Source: an uncultured Alphaproteobacteria bacterium
GTDB taxonomy: Bacteria; Pseudomonadota; Alphaproteobacteria; Rickettsiales; UBA1997
Length of the DNA stretch: 10,149 nt
Assembly (NCBI GenBank): GCA_903898475.1
Contig: CAIUFU010000126.1
Location: 1 to 10,149 of the forward strand
Reading direction: 5' to 3'
A program made the translations under genes and the position numbers. Numbering within the stretch: position 1 is the stretch's first letter; each line of letters begins with the position of its first letter. A model generated the notes under the pieces. The model had not been told where the DNA came from. It worked only from the letters and a program-made list of their open reading frames with translations, and ran no database searches. Positions 1-6,577 of the stretch are shown piece after piece.

Positions 1-1
1 C

Positions 2-31
2 TGCGAGAGAAAGCTCTCCACCTCTCTCGCA
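2..31. repeat. Perfect 9-bp inverted repeat (hairpin) at the window edge
   Basis: TGCGAGAGA (2-10) pairs exactly with TCTCTCGCA (23-31) around a 12-base loop. No T-run follows on the plus strand, and the minus-strand side is cut off by the window edge, so its role cannot be judged. It could terminate a gene lying to the left or be a dispersed palindromic element. Read on the minus strand it contains TCATTGCGAGAG, which resembles intergenic palindromes I recall from other bacterial genomes; that resemblance is from memory only. Confidence 0.5.
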
Positions 32-90
32 ATGATTGAATTGGCGTTTGTGAGGTTGTTGCTTGTTCGGTAAGAAAGACTTAGGACGGG

Positions 91-133
91 TTCTAAGAAA
101 TCCCCCTCAGAATGACTGAGGGGGATCTTAGAA
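91..133 (-). terminator. Intrinsic terminator-like hairpin after dnaK
   Basis: A perfect 10-bp GC-rich stem, TCCCCCTCAG (101-110) with CTGAGGGGGA (116-125), closes a 5-base loop. It is extended by a second 8-bp stem, TTCTAAGA (91-98) with TCTTAGAA (126-133), separated by a two-base bulge (99-100). The structure begins immediately after the dnaK stop codon. On the minus strand the inner stem is followed by TTTCTTAGAA, a short imperfect U-tract, so it fits a rho-independent terminator for dnaK. The same sequence could also be a dispersed palindromic repeat that has taken this position. Confidence 0.72.
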
Positions 134-2077
134 TTAAGAATCTTTCTTCTCGTCTTTCACTTCTTCATATTCCGCATCCATTACTTTTTCTGAAGAACCA
201 GCGTCATGCGCGTGATTTTCTGTTGAAGCATTTTCAGCGCCACCAGCAGCTCCTTGGGTTGCTTGAGAAGCTTTGTAAATCGCTTCACCCAACTTCATTG
301 AAGCTTGCATCAAAGCGTCAGTTGCGGCTTTTAATTCAGCAGCACTTGCATCAGTTTTAGCTGACAAATCTTTCACTTTTTGCACTTCAGCTTCAATTGC
401 CACTTTAGTTTCTGCGTCAACTTTATCGCCATGTTCTTTCAAAGATTTTTCAGTTTCGTAAACTGCAGAATCAGCGTGGTTCTTGGCTTCAACGAATTCT
501 TTTTTGGCTTTGTCGGCTTCGGCATTATCTTCCGCGTCTTTCACCATTTTTTTGATTTCGTCTTCAGACAAGCCGCCAGAAGATTGAATTCTGATTTGCT
601 GCTCTTTGTTAGTTGCTTTGTCTTTTGCTGAAACTTTTACCACACCGTTGGAATCGATGTCGAAAATAACTTCGATTTGTGGAAGTCCTCTAGGCGCTGG
701 AGCAATGCCTTCTAAGTTGAACTCGCCGAGCAATTTATTGTGAACTGCAATGTCGCGCTCGCCTTGGAAAACTTTAATTGTAACCGCAGTTTGGCTGTCC
801 GCCGCAGTTGAAAATACTTGGCTTTTGTTAGTTGGAATTGTTGTGTTGCGATCAATTAAACGAGTGAAAACGCCACCCGCAGTTTCAATGCCAAGTGACA
901 AAGGAGTAACGTCCAAAAGCACGATGTCTTTTACATCACCCTGTAAAACCGCACCTTGAATCGCCGCGCCAATCGCCACAACTTCATCAGGATTTACTGA
1001 TTTATTTGGCTCTTTACCAAAAAGTTTTTTCACAGCTTCAATCACTTTCGGCATACGGCTCATGCCGCCAACCAAGATCACTTCGTGAATGTCAGAAGCT
1101 TTCAAGCCAGCATCTTGCAAAGCATTTTCGCAAGGTTTGATGGTGCGCTGAATTAAATCGTCAACTAGTTGCTCAAGCTTAGCGCGCGAAAGTTTAACGT
1201 TTAAGTGCTTAGGGCCAGTTGCGTCAGCAGTGATGTAAGGCAAATTGATTTCAGTTTCAGAAAGCGAAGAAAGCTCAATTTTTGCTTTTTCCGCAGCTTC
1301 TTTCAAACGTTGTAGCGCCATTGGATCTTTGCTAACGTCAACGCCTTGCTCTCTTTTAAATTCGTCAGTTAAGAATTTTAAAATTCTCATGTCGAAATCT
1401 TCACCACCCAAAAAGGTGTCGCCGTTGGTTGATTTAACTTCGAAAACGCCGTCGCCAATTTCAAGAATTGAAACGTCAAACGTGCCTCCCCCCAAATCGT
1501 AAACCGCAATTGTTTGGTTACCTTTTTTGTCGAAGCCATATGCCAAAGCTGCAGCAGTGGGTTCGTTGATAATACGAAGAACATCGAGGCCTGCGATCTT
1601 GCCGGCATCTTTAGTTGCTTGGCGTTGTGAGTCATTGAAATAGGCAGGAACCGTGATTACGGCTTTGTCAACTTTTTCACCCAAATAGCTTTCAGCAGTT
1701 TCTTTCATCTTCATCAAAGTGAAGGCAGAAATTTGGCTTGGAGAATATTTTTCACCTTTAACTTCAACCCATGCGTCGCCATTTGCAGACGGCACAATTT
1801 TGAAAGGTACCAACTCTTTGTCTTTAGCTGTAGTTGGGTCGTCATTTCTGCGGCCGATTAATCTTTTAATACCGAAAATGGTATTTTGTGGATTGGTCAC
1901 CGCTTGTCTTTTTGCAGCAGCGCCAACAGTTTTTTCGCCACTGGCCAAGAAGCCAATGATTGAAGGCGTGGTGCGCACACCTTCAGAATTTTCAATTACT
2001 TTAGCAACTCCGCCTTCCATAATTGCGACGCAAGAGTTAGTGGTGCCGAGATCGATCCCGATTACTTTGTTGCTCAT
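134..2077 (-). CDS. dnaK: Molecular chaperone DnaK (Hsp70)
   Basis: ATP-dependent cytosolic Hsp70 chaperone that binds exposed hydrophobic peptides and works with DnaJ and GrpE. The 647 residues are full length for the family. The nucleotide-binding domain (about 1-383) shows the phosphate-1 motif IDLGTTNS (8-15), AYFNDSQRQATKDAG (145-159), the phosphate-2 motif DLGGGTFDVS (194-203) and the adenosine motif VILVGGMSRMPKV (333-345). The interdomain linker DIVLLDVTPLSLGIET spans 384-399. The beta-sandwich substrate domain follows to about 500, then the alpha-helical lid. A low-complexity tail ends in MDAEYEEVKDEKKDS, close to the classic DnaK C-terminus. The start chosen gives the canonical MSNKVIGIDLGTTNS N-terminus; no Shine-Dalgarno is visible before it. 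A heat-shock-like promoter lies upstream and a strong hairpin follows the stop. dnaJ, often the next gene, does not begin within the 133 bases available downstream. Confidence 0.99.
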   Translation of the reverse strand: MSNKVIGIDLGTTNSCVAIMEGGVAKVIENSEGVRTTPSIIGFLASGEKTVGAAAKRQAVTNPQNTIFGIKRLIGRRNDDPTTAKDKELVPFKIVPSANGDAWVEVKGEKYSPSQISAFTLMKMKETAESYLGEKVDKAVITVPAYFNDSQRQATKDAGKIAGLDVLRIINEPTAAALAYGFDKKGNQTIAVYDLGGGTFDVSILEIGDGVFEVKSTNGDTFLGGEDFDMRILKFLTDEFKREQGVDVSKDPMALQRLKEAAEKAKIELSSLSETEINLPYITADATGPKHLNVKLSRAKLEQLVDDLIQRTIKPCENALQDAGLKASDIHEVILVGGMSRMPKVIEAVKKLFGKEPNKSVNPDEVVAIGAAIQGAVLQGDVKDIVLLDVTPLSLGIETAGGVFTRLIDRNTTIPTNKSQVFSTAADSQTAVTIKVFQGERDIAVHNKLLGEFNLEGIAPAPRGLPQIEVIFDIDSNGVVKVSAKDKATNKEQQIRIQSSGGLSEDEIKKMVKDAEDNAEADKAKKEFVEAKNHADSAVYETEKSLKEHGDKVDAETKVAIEAEVQKVKDLSAKTDASAAELKAATDALMQASMKLGEAIYKASQATQGAAGGAENASTENHAHDAGSSEKVMDAEYEEVKDEKKDS

Positions 2078-2111
2078 AAATTTAGTTTTGATTTTAGTAG
2101 TTAAAGAAAAG

Positions 2112-2139
2112 AAACGAGACCAGAATCGAATGACTCAAG
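2112..2139 (-). promoter_or_regulatory. Candidate sigma-32 heat-shock promoter of dnaK
   Basis: Read on the minus strand, CTTGAG (2134-2139) is a 5/6 match to the sigma-32 -35 element CTTGAA. It is followed after 14 bases by TCTCGTTT, a 5/8 match to the -10 element CCCCATTT. It also fits the alphaproteobacterial form CTTG-N17-CYTATNT with CTCGTTT in the -10 place. Transcription would start near 2105, giving a leader of about 28 bases before the dnaK ATG. No CIRCE element (TTAGCACTC-N9-GAGTGCTAA) is present, so HrcA control of the usual kind is not supported. Confidence 0.55.
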
Positions 2140-2145
2140 GTCTCG
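2115..2145. repeat. 7-bp inverted repeat flanking the dnaK promoter core
   Basis: CGAGACC (2115-2121) and GGTCTCG (2139-2145) are perfect inverted copies separated by 17 bases. The left arm overlaps the proposed -10 and the right arm begins at the edge of the proposed -35 element. The geometry, with arm centres 24 bases apart, would suit a dimeric or higher-order repressor on DNA. As RNA it could fold only if transcription began further upstream. Function is inferred from position alone. Confidence 0.45.
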
Positions 2146-2228
2146 CATAAAATTAAGCTTGAATTATGAGGGTCATTTAGGATTCGCTTTCGCGATTACA
2201 AGAGACTAAATTTCGTTAAAAAGAATCG

Positions 2229-3443
2229 ATGGGAATGATTAAATTATTAGCAGCCTTACTTTTACTTGCGGGCCTTACGAATCATGCTTTGGCGAAAGAT
2301 TACAAAATTGAAGAGTTACTGCAAATTGCTGAGCAAAATAGTTCGGTAAAAGCCGCTGAGCTTTCAGCAATCGCGCAAAAAAAATTCGCCAATCAGCAAA
2401 AATATTGGGACAATCCAACAGTCAGTTTGGGAAAAAATTCTAATCAAAAAAACTACAGCGTAAGTCAGGCAATCCCTTTTTACGGAAAGTTACAGAGTAA
2501 ATACAATATCGAGGATGCGCAATTTCAGATTTTTGAAAATCAGCGCAATAATTTAGCGCTTTTTGCCAAAGCCGAAACCTTCGCTTTGCTTTACCAATAT
2601 AAGGCTTTGCAGAAAAAAATTGAGTTAGCGCAAAAGCGTTTGGCGCGACTTTCTTTGGTGGATAAATATTTGTCGCACATTGTGCTTAGCTCTCCAACCC
2701 AGATCTCACAAGGCCGCATCACTAAAGATAAAATTAAATTAATTGAGCGTGATTTGATGAGATTGCGTAACCAGCTTTTTCAAACTTGGAATAAGGCTAA
2801 TGTTTATTTGAGTCTCGAAAGTGAACCAAGCATTACTCTTAATTGGCTTGAAGAAAAAAATTACCAAGGAAAAAAATTATTCGTTGAAACAGCAATTGAA
2901 AATAATTTGGGGCTAAAAGAGCAGAAATTTTTGCTGCAAAAATACCGCTCGGAGTTGTCTTTTGCTAAGCTTGAAAAAATGCCAGATGTGAGCATTTCTG
3001 CAAATAAAGAAAAGGCCACACAAGCTTCAGGCGGAAGAGATTCCAATGGAGTTGGTCTGTCACTTTCGGTGCCACTTTTTAATCGTAATCAGGAAAAAAT
3101 TTCGGGTGCAGAATCAAAAATAAAAGCTCAAGAATTTGAGTTTGATTTTCAAAAAAATCAGCTGACAAAAGAAGTGGCAAACGATGTTAATGAATTTGAA
3201 ACCTCGCTCAAAATTGCCAAGAATTTTCCGGTGACAGAAATCGACAAAACCGTGGCGCGCCTGAATACCGCTAATAACGAATTCAAAAAAGGCATTTTAG
3301 ATTTTATCACTTACATCGAGCTTGATTCGCAAGAATATCAAATCATCGATACTATCCTCGACACACAAGTTGATTTAGCGGCTTCTTACGCTGCTTTGAT
3401 GACAAAAATCGGAACCTTCATTCTGCCAAAAAATGAGCAATAA
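2229..3443 (+). CDS. TolC/CzcC-family outer membrane efflux channel
   Basis: Predicted outer-membrane component of a metal-efflux RND system, forming the exit duct of a trimeric beta-barrel/alpha-barrel channel. Residues 1-22 are a signal peptide: Met-Gly-Met-Ile-Lys, a Leu/Ala core, and cleavage after Ala-Leu-Ala at 20-22. The mature part shows the family pattern of two similar halves rich in long helices. NPTVSLG (62-68) and SQAIPFYGKL (79-88) lie in the first half; GVGLSLSVPLFNRNQ (274-288) and FKKGILDFITYI (352-363) lie in the second. The 404 residues are typical for CzcC-like proteins. The gene overlaps the pump gene by 11 bases, indicating translational coupling and one operon. The start at 2229 gives a good signal peptide; the ATG two codons later is an alternative. 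No convincing Shine-Dalgarno precedes either. No Cys lipidation box is seen. The metal is not deducible from this gene. Confidence 0.87.
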   Translation: MGMIKLLAALLLLAGLTNHALAKDYKIEELLQIAEQNSSVKAAELSAIAQKKFANQQKYWDNPTVSLGKNSNQKNYSVSQAIPFYGKLQSKYNIEDAQFQIFENQRNNLALFAKAETFALLYQYKALQKKIELAQKRLARLSLVDKYLSHIVLSSPTQISQGRITKDKIKLIERDLMRLRNQLFQTWNKANVYLSLESEPSITLNWLEEKNYQGKKLFVETAIENNLGLKEQKFLLQKYRSELSFAKLEKMPDVSISANKEKATQASGGRDSNGVGLSLSVPLFNRNQEKISGAESKIKAQEFEFDFQKNQLTKEVANDVNEFETSLKIAKNFPVTEIDKTVARLNTANNEFKKGILDFITYIELDSQEYQIIDTILDTQVDLAASYAALMTKIGTFILPKNEQ

Positions 3444-6400
3444 ATTAGAGAAATTTTTTAAAAAAATCCTAGAGCTGCGTTTCTACGTGCTTGTTTTATT
3501 TGGCTTCATCGCCTTGTTTGGATTTTATTCTTTTCAAAAAATTGCAATTGATGCCATTCCAGACATCACCAACAAGCAGGTGGTTGTAAATACTAAAACT
3601 TTTGGGATGGATCCAACCAAAGTTGAAAAATCTGTTACCTATCCAATTGAAGCTGAGCTTTACGGCGTTTCTGGTCTTCTCGAAATGCGCTCGCTTTCAA
3701 AATTTGGTCTGTCGCAAATCACGTTAATTTTTAAAGACGAAACCGACATTCACTTTGCGCGCAATCAAGTTTTGCAAAGAATTTCGGCGCTTGGCGATCA
3801 ATTACCAGTTGGCATCAAGCCAGTTATCGCTCCGCTTACCACCGGCATTGGCGAAATTATTATTTACCGTGTTTTTAATTCTGAGGGCGCAAATGACTTA
3901 ATGGAGTTGCGCACCGTCCAAGAGTTTCAAATTGCTCGCGAGTTAAAAAAAGTTAGTGGCGTTGCTGAAGTGGATACAATCGGCGGCTTCGAGCGCCAGT
4001 TACACCTAAACATCGATCCAAGAAAAATCACCAGCTATGGTATGACCGAGCGCAAGCTGATTGAGCAAATTCGTACCATCGGCGAAAATTCTGGCGGCGG
4101 CTACATTGAAAAAGATGGGCAGCAAAAAATCGTCCGCACTTTCTCAGGCCTAAAAAACTTTGAAGATGTGATGGATGTGCCGGTAAAAATCGATTACAGC
4201 GGCAAGGCATTGCCTTTGCGGCGAATTGTTGAAGTTAAGCAAGAGAATTCACAAAGACTGGGCGCCGCAACTTACAGCGGCAGCGAAGCGGTGCTTGGCA
4301 CTGTAATGTTGCAATCAGGTGAAAATGCGCAGCAAGTTTTAACCAAAGTAAAAGCTGAAATTGCCAAATTTAATCAGCGCAGTGGAAGCACTAAAATTGA
4401 AATTCTTTACGACCGTCAGTTTCTGATTAACTCCACAATCAAAACCGTAATGCGCAATTTGGCGGAAGGAATTTTGTTGGTGGTTGGTGTTTTGTGTTTG
4501 GTTTTGGGCAATGTGCGCATTGGCTTAACTGTTGCCTCCAGCCTGCTATTTTGCATTTTTATTTTAAGCATTTGCATGAATGTTTTTGGCATTTCGGCAA
4601 ATTTGATGAGCTTGGGAGCGCTTGATTTTGGCTTGCTGGTTGATTCTTCGGTGGTGTTAGTTGAGTTCTTCGTGACCAAAATGTACCTGACCAAAAACAA
4701 GGAAGAGAAGCTTGATTTAATCGCGAGCCTTTCAGCCCAAGTTGCTAAGCCAATATTTGTGGGCATTGCCATTATTATTTTGGTTTACGTGCCAATTTTA
4801 ATGTTTTCTGGAATCGAGGGAAAAACCTTCCGGCCAATGGCAATTGCGGTAATTATTGCAATGCTTGCCAGTCTTTTTACCGCCTTCTTTTTAATGCCCG
4901 TTTTGTCTTATTTTTTTGTTGGCGAAGCGGTGCACGCAAAAAATAATTTCTTCGAAAAAATCTCAAATGCCTACGCCAAGTTGCTTGAGCGCGCATTGCA
5001 AAATGGTCGCAAAATAATTTTTAGCTGCGTGGCTTTTTTTGGTCTTTCGCTGGCTTTGTTGTTTTTTATTCCTTCAGATTTTTTGCCAAGTTTAAACGAA
5101 GGTGACATTGTTTACACCCTTGTTACTCCTGACGGCACCAGCCTTTCAAAAACTGTGGAATTGGCTAAAAATTTGGAATTGGCAATTAAAGACGAAAAAG
5201 AAATCGACAAAGTTTTTTCGCGAATTGGCACGGCACAATCTGGTTTAGACCCAATGCCGCAAAGCGCTGGTGACATCTTCGTAATTTTAAAACAAGACTA
5301 CAAAAGTAGCGCGCGCGAAATTTCTAACCGACTTTTTGATAAGCTAAAAAGCCAAGCCTGCGACACTTGTCAAATCACTCACACTCAACCAATTGAAATG
5401 CGTTTTAACGAGATGCTAGAAGGCAGCAGAGCTGATTTGTCGCTTAGAATTTTTGGCGAAGATTTGAATGTTTTAATGGATGTGACCAAAAAAATTAAAA
5501 TGCTTTTGCAAACAGAAGCAGCAGCAAAAGAAGTTGAGGAAGATTTTATCAACTCAATCCACAAAGGCTTCTTCGTTGATGTGGCGCCTAACTACCAAGA
5601 AATTGCCAAACACCAAATTAAAATTTCTGATGTGAATGACGACCTAGCAAACGCAATGGCGGGTATGGAAGTGGGCAAGTTTTACGCTACCGAATTTCCA
5701 ATCTCGATTGTGTTGCATTTAAGCGAAGAAAATCGCGATCAGTTAAATTCAATCAGAGACATTCCCGTAGGGCTGGCAGATGGTGGAAACTTTGCTTTGT
5801 CTCAGGTTGCACAAGTTTCTGAAAGCCAAGATGTCAGCTCAATTCCGCGCATTTTTGGCAAAAGATATTCCGGTCTTTCAATTTATTTGAAAAACACCGA
5901 CTACGCCAATTTTATTAAAAAAGCTGAAAGAGAAATTGCCCAAAATAAAATTTTGCCCGAAGGCTACAGCCTTGTTTGGGGTGGCAGGTTTGAAAATTTA
6001 GAAAGCGCTAAAAAGCAAATTTTTACCATCATTCCGCTAATCATTTTTCTGATTTTCTTCATTCTCTACAAAATGTTTGGCAGTGCCAAAGAAGTTTTGG
6101 TGGTGTTTTCATCCGTGCCATTCGCGCTTAGCGGCGGCATTGTGCTTTTGTTTTTGTGCCAAATTCCAATCACCATTTCGGTTTACATTGGCTTCATTGC
6201 GTTGATTGGAATCAGTTTGCTCAACTCAATAATTTTGATTAACAGTCTCAAAGAAGTCTCTGATATCAAGGCGGCGTGCCTTTCAAGATTTCGTCCAATT
6301 TTAATGACAGCGGTAGTAGCAAGTCTCGGCTTTTTGCCAATGGCTTTCGGCCACGGCATCGGCGCTGAAGTGCAACAACCAATCGCAATCACGGTGATTG

Positions 6401-6474
6401 GCGGCATTGTTAGCTCAACTGTTGCGACTTTGATTTTGAGTCCCGTTTTAATTCGCAGGTTTTTGGGGCGTTAA
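3433..6474 (+). CDS. CzcA-like heavy-metal efflux RND permease (HME family)
   Basis: Inner-membrane proton-driven pump exporting divalent metal ions, working as a trimer. The 1013 residues have the RND architecture. TM1 is at about 13-33, then a periplasmic porter domain to about 335, TM2-TM7 (about 345-547), a second porter domain (about 550-855) and TM8-TM12 (about 863-1008). TM4 carries GALDFGLLVDSSVVLVE with Asp398, Asp404 and Glu411, the spacing of the proton-relay acids of CzcA. This separates it from multidrug RND pumps and from CusA-type copper/silver pumps. DPMPQSAGDIFVILK (606-620) and QPIEMRFNEMLEGSRADL (652-669) match conserved HME porter motifs. The residue after Glu411 is Phe, where I recall Asn in CzcA. 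Cys643 and Cys646 form a CxxC in the second porter domain. It is slightly shorter than CzcA (about 1060). The start lies inside the upstream stop region (ATGAGCAATAA). Substrate metal is unknown; cobalt, zinc, cadmium or nickel are family possibilities. Confidence 0.93.
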   Translation: MSNKLEKFFKKILELRFYVLVLFGFIALFGFYSFQKIAIDAIPDITNKQVVVNTKTFGMDPTKVEKSVTYPIEAELYGVSGLLEMRSLSKFGLSQITLIFKDETDIHFARNQVLQRISALGDQLPVGIKPVIAPLTTGIGEIIIYRVFNSEGANDLMELRTVQEFQIARELKKVSGVAEVDTIGGFERQLHLNIDPRKITSYGMTERKLIEQIRTIGENSGGGYIEKDGQQKIVRTFSGLKNFEDVMDVPVKIDYSGKALPLRRIVEVKQENSQRLGAATYSGSEAVLGTVMLQSGENAQQVLTKVKAEIAKFNQRSGSTKIEILYDRQFLINSTIKTVMRNLAEGILLVVGVLCLVLGNVRIGLTVASSLLFCIFILSICMNVFGISANLMSLGALDFGLLVDSSVVLVEFFVTKMYLTKNKEEKLDLIASLSAQVAKPIFVGIAIIILVYVPILMFSGIEGKTFRPMAIAVIIAMLASLFTAFFLMPVLSYFFVGEAVHAKNNFFEKISNAYAKLLERALQNGRKIIFSCVAFFGLSLALLFFIPSDFLPSLNEGDIVYTLVTPDGTSLSKTVELAKNLELAIKDEKEIDKVFSRIGTAQSGLDPMPQSAGDIFVILKQDYKSSAREISNRLFDKLKSQACDTCQITHTQPIEMRFNEMLEGSRADLSLRIFGEDLNVLMDVTKKIKMLLQTEAAAKEVEEDFINSIHKGFFVDVAPNYQEIAKHQIKISDVNDDLANAMAGMEVGKFYATEFPISIVLHLSEENRDQLNSIRDIPVGLADGGNFALSQVAQVSESQDVSSIPRIFGKRYSGLSIYLKNTDYANFIKKAEREIAQNKILPEGYSLVWGGRFENLESAKKQIFTIIPLIIFLIFFILYKMFGSAKEVLVVFSSVPFALSGGIVLLFLCQIPITISVYIGFIALIGISLLNSIILINSLKEVSDIKAACLSRFRPILMTAVVASLGFLPMAFGHGIGAEVQQPIAITVIGGIVSSTVATLILSPVLIRRFLGR

Positions 6475-6478
6475 ATAG

Positions 6479-6495
6479 TGAGACAAATTGTCTCA
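6479..6495 (+). promoter_or_regulatory. 17-bp perfect palindrome after the RND operon
   Basis: TGAGACAA and TTGTCTCA are perfect inverted copies around one central A, beginning four bases after the RND stop codon. As RNA it would form a 7-bp stem with a 3-base loop, followed by only TTT, which is a poor U-tract. It is either a weak terminator of the efflux operon or a protein-binding operator. Its right half overlaps a weak possible -35, TTGTCT (6489-6494), spaced 18 bases from GATAAA (6513-6518). Confidence 0.4.
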
Positions 6496-6538
6496 TTTGC
6501 AGAAATTCTTTTGATAAAAAGATAACAAGCGGCCTTTC

Positions 6539-6569
6539 TGTTGTTGTTTCTTGTACAACAACAATTTTT
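6539..6569 (+). terminator. AT-rich hairpin followed by five T residues
   Basis: TGTTGTTGT (6539-6547) pairs perfectly with ACAACAACA (6555-6563) around a 7-base loop, followed by A and TTTTT (6565-6569). The layout is that of an intrinsic terminator for the metal-efflux operon, though the stem has only three GC pairs. It ends eight bases before the next ATG, so it may also act as a leader hairpin for the downstream gene if transcription starts upstream of it. Confidence 0.45.
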
Positions 6570-6577
6570 ACCTCTTT

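Noticed and set aside
1719..2150. 143-codon plus-strand reading frame opposite the dnaK N-terminus
   Set aside because: It is antisense to the most conserved part of dnaK, and its sequence mirrors that gene without any recognisable domain.
2153..2167. Possible CtrA-like box TTAA-N7-TTAT in the dnaK/efflux gap
   Set aside because: It is a one-mismatch, very AT-rich motif in AT-rich DNA, and chance occurrence is likely.
2159..2212. Possible sigma-70 promoter for the efflux operon
   Set aside because: TTGAAT (2159) has no -10 at a suitable distance, and TTCGCT with TAAATT matches poorly. No promoter can be named with confidence.
4416..4772. 118-codon minus-strand reading frame inside the RND gene
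   Set aside because: It is a shadow of the TM2-TM5 coding region, with no promoter or start signal and no family resemblance.
6551..6577. TTG start adding nine residues to the unknown protein
   Set aside because: It lies in the loop of a hairpin, has no ribosome-binding site, and the ATG at 6578 is a better codon. It remains possible but less likely.
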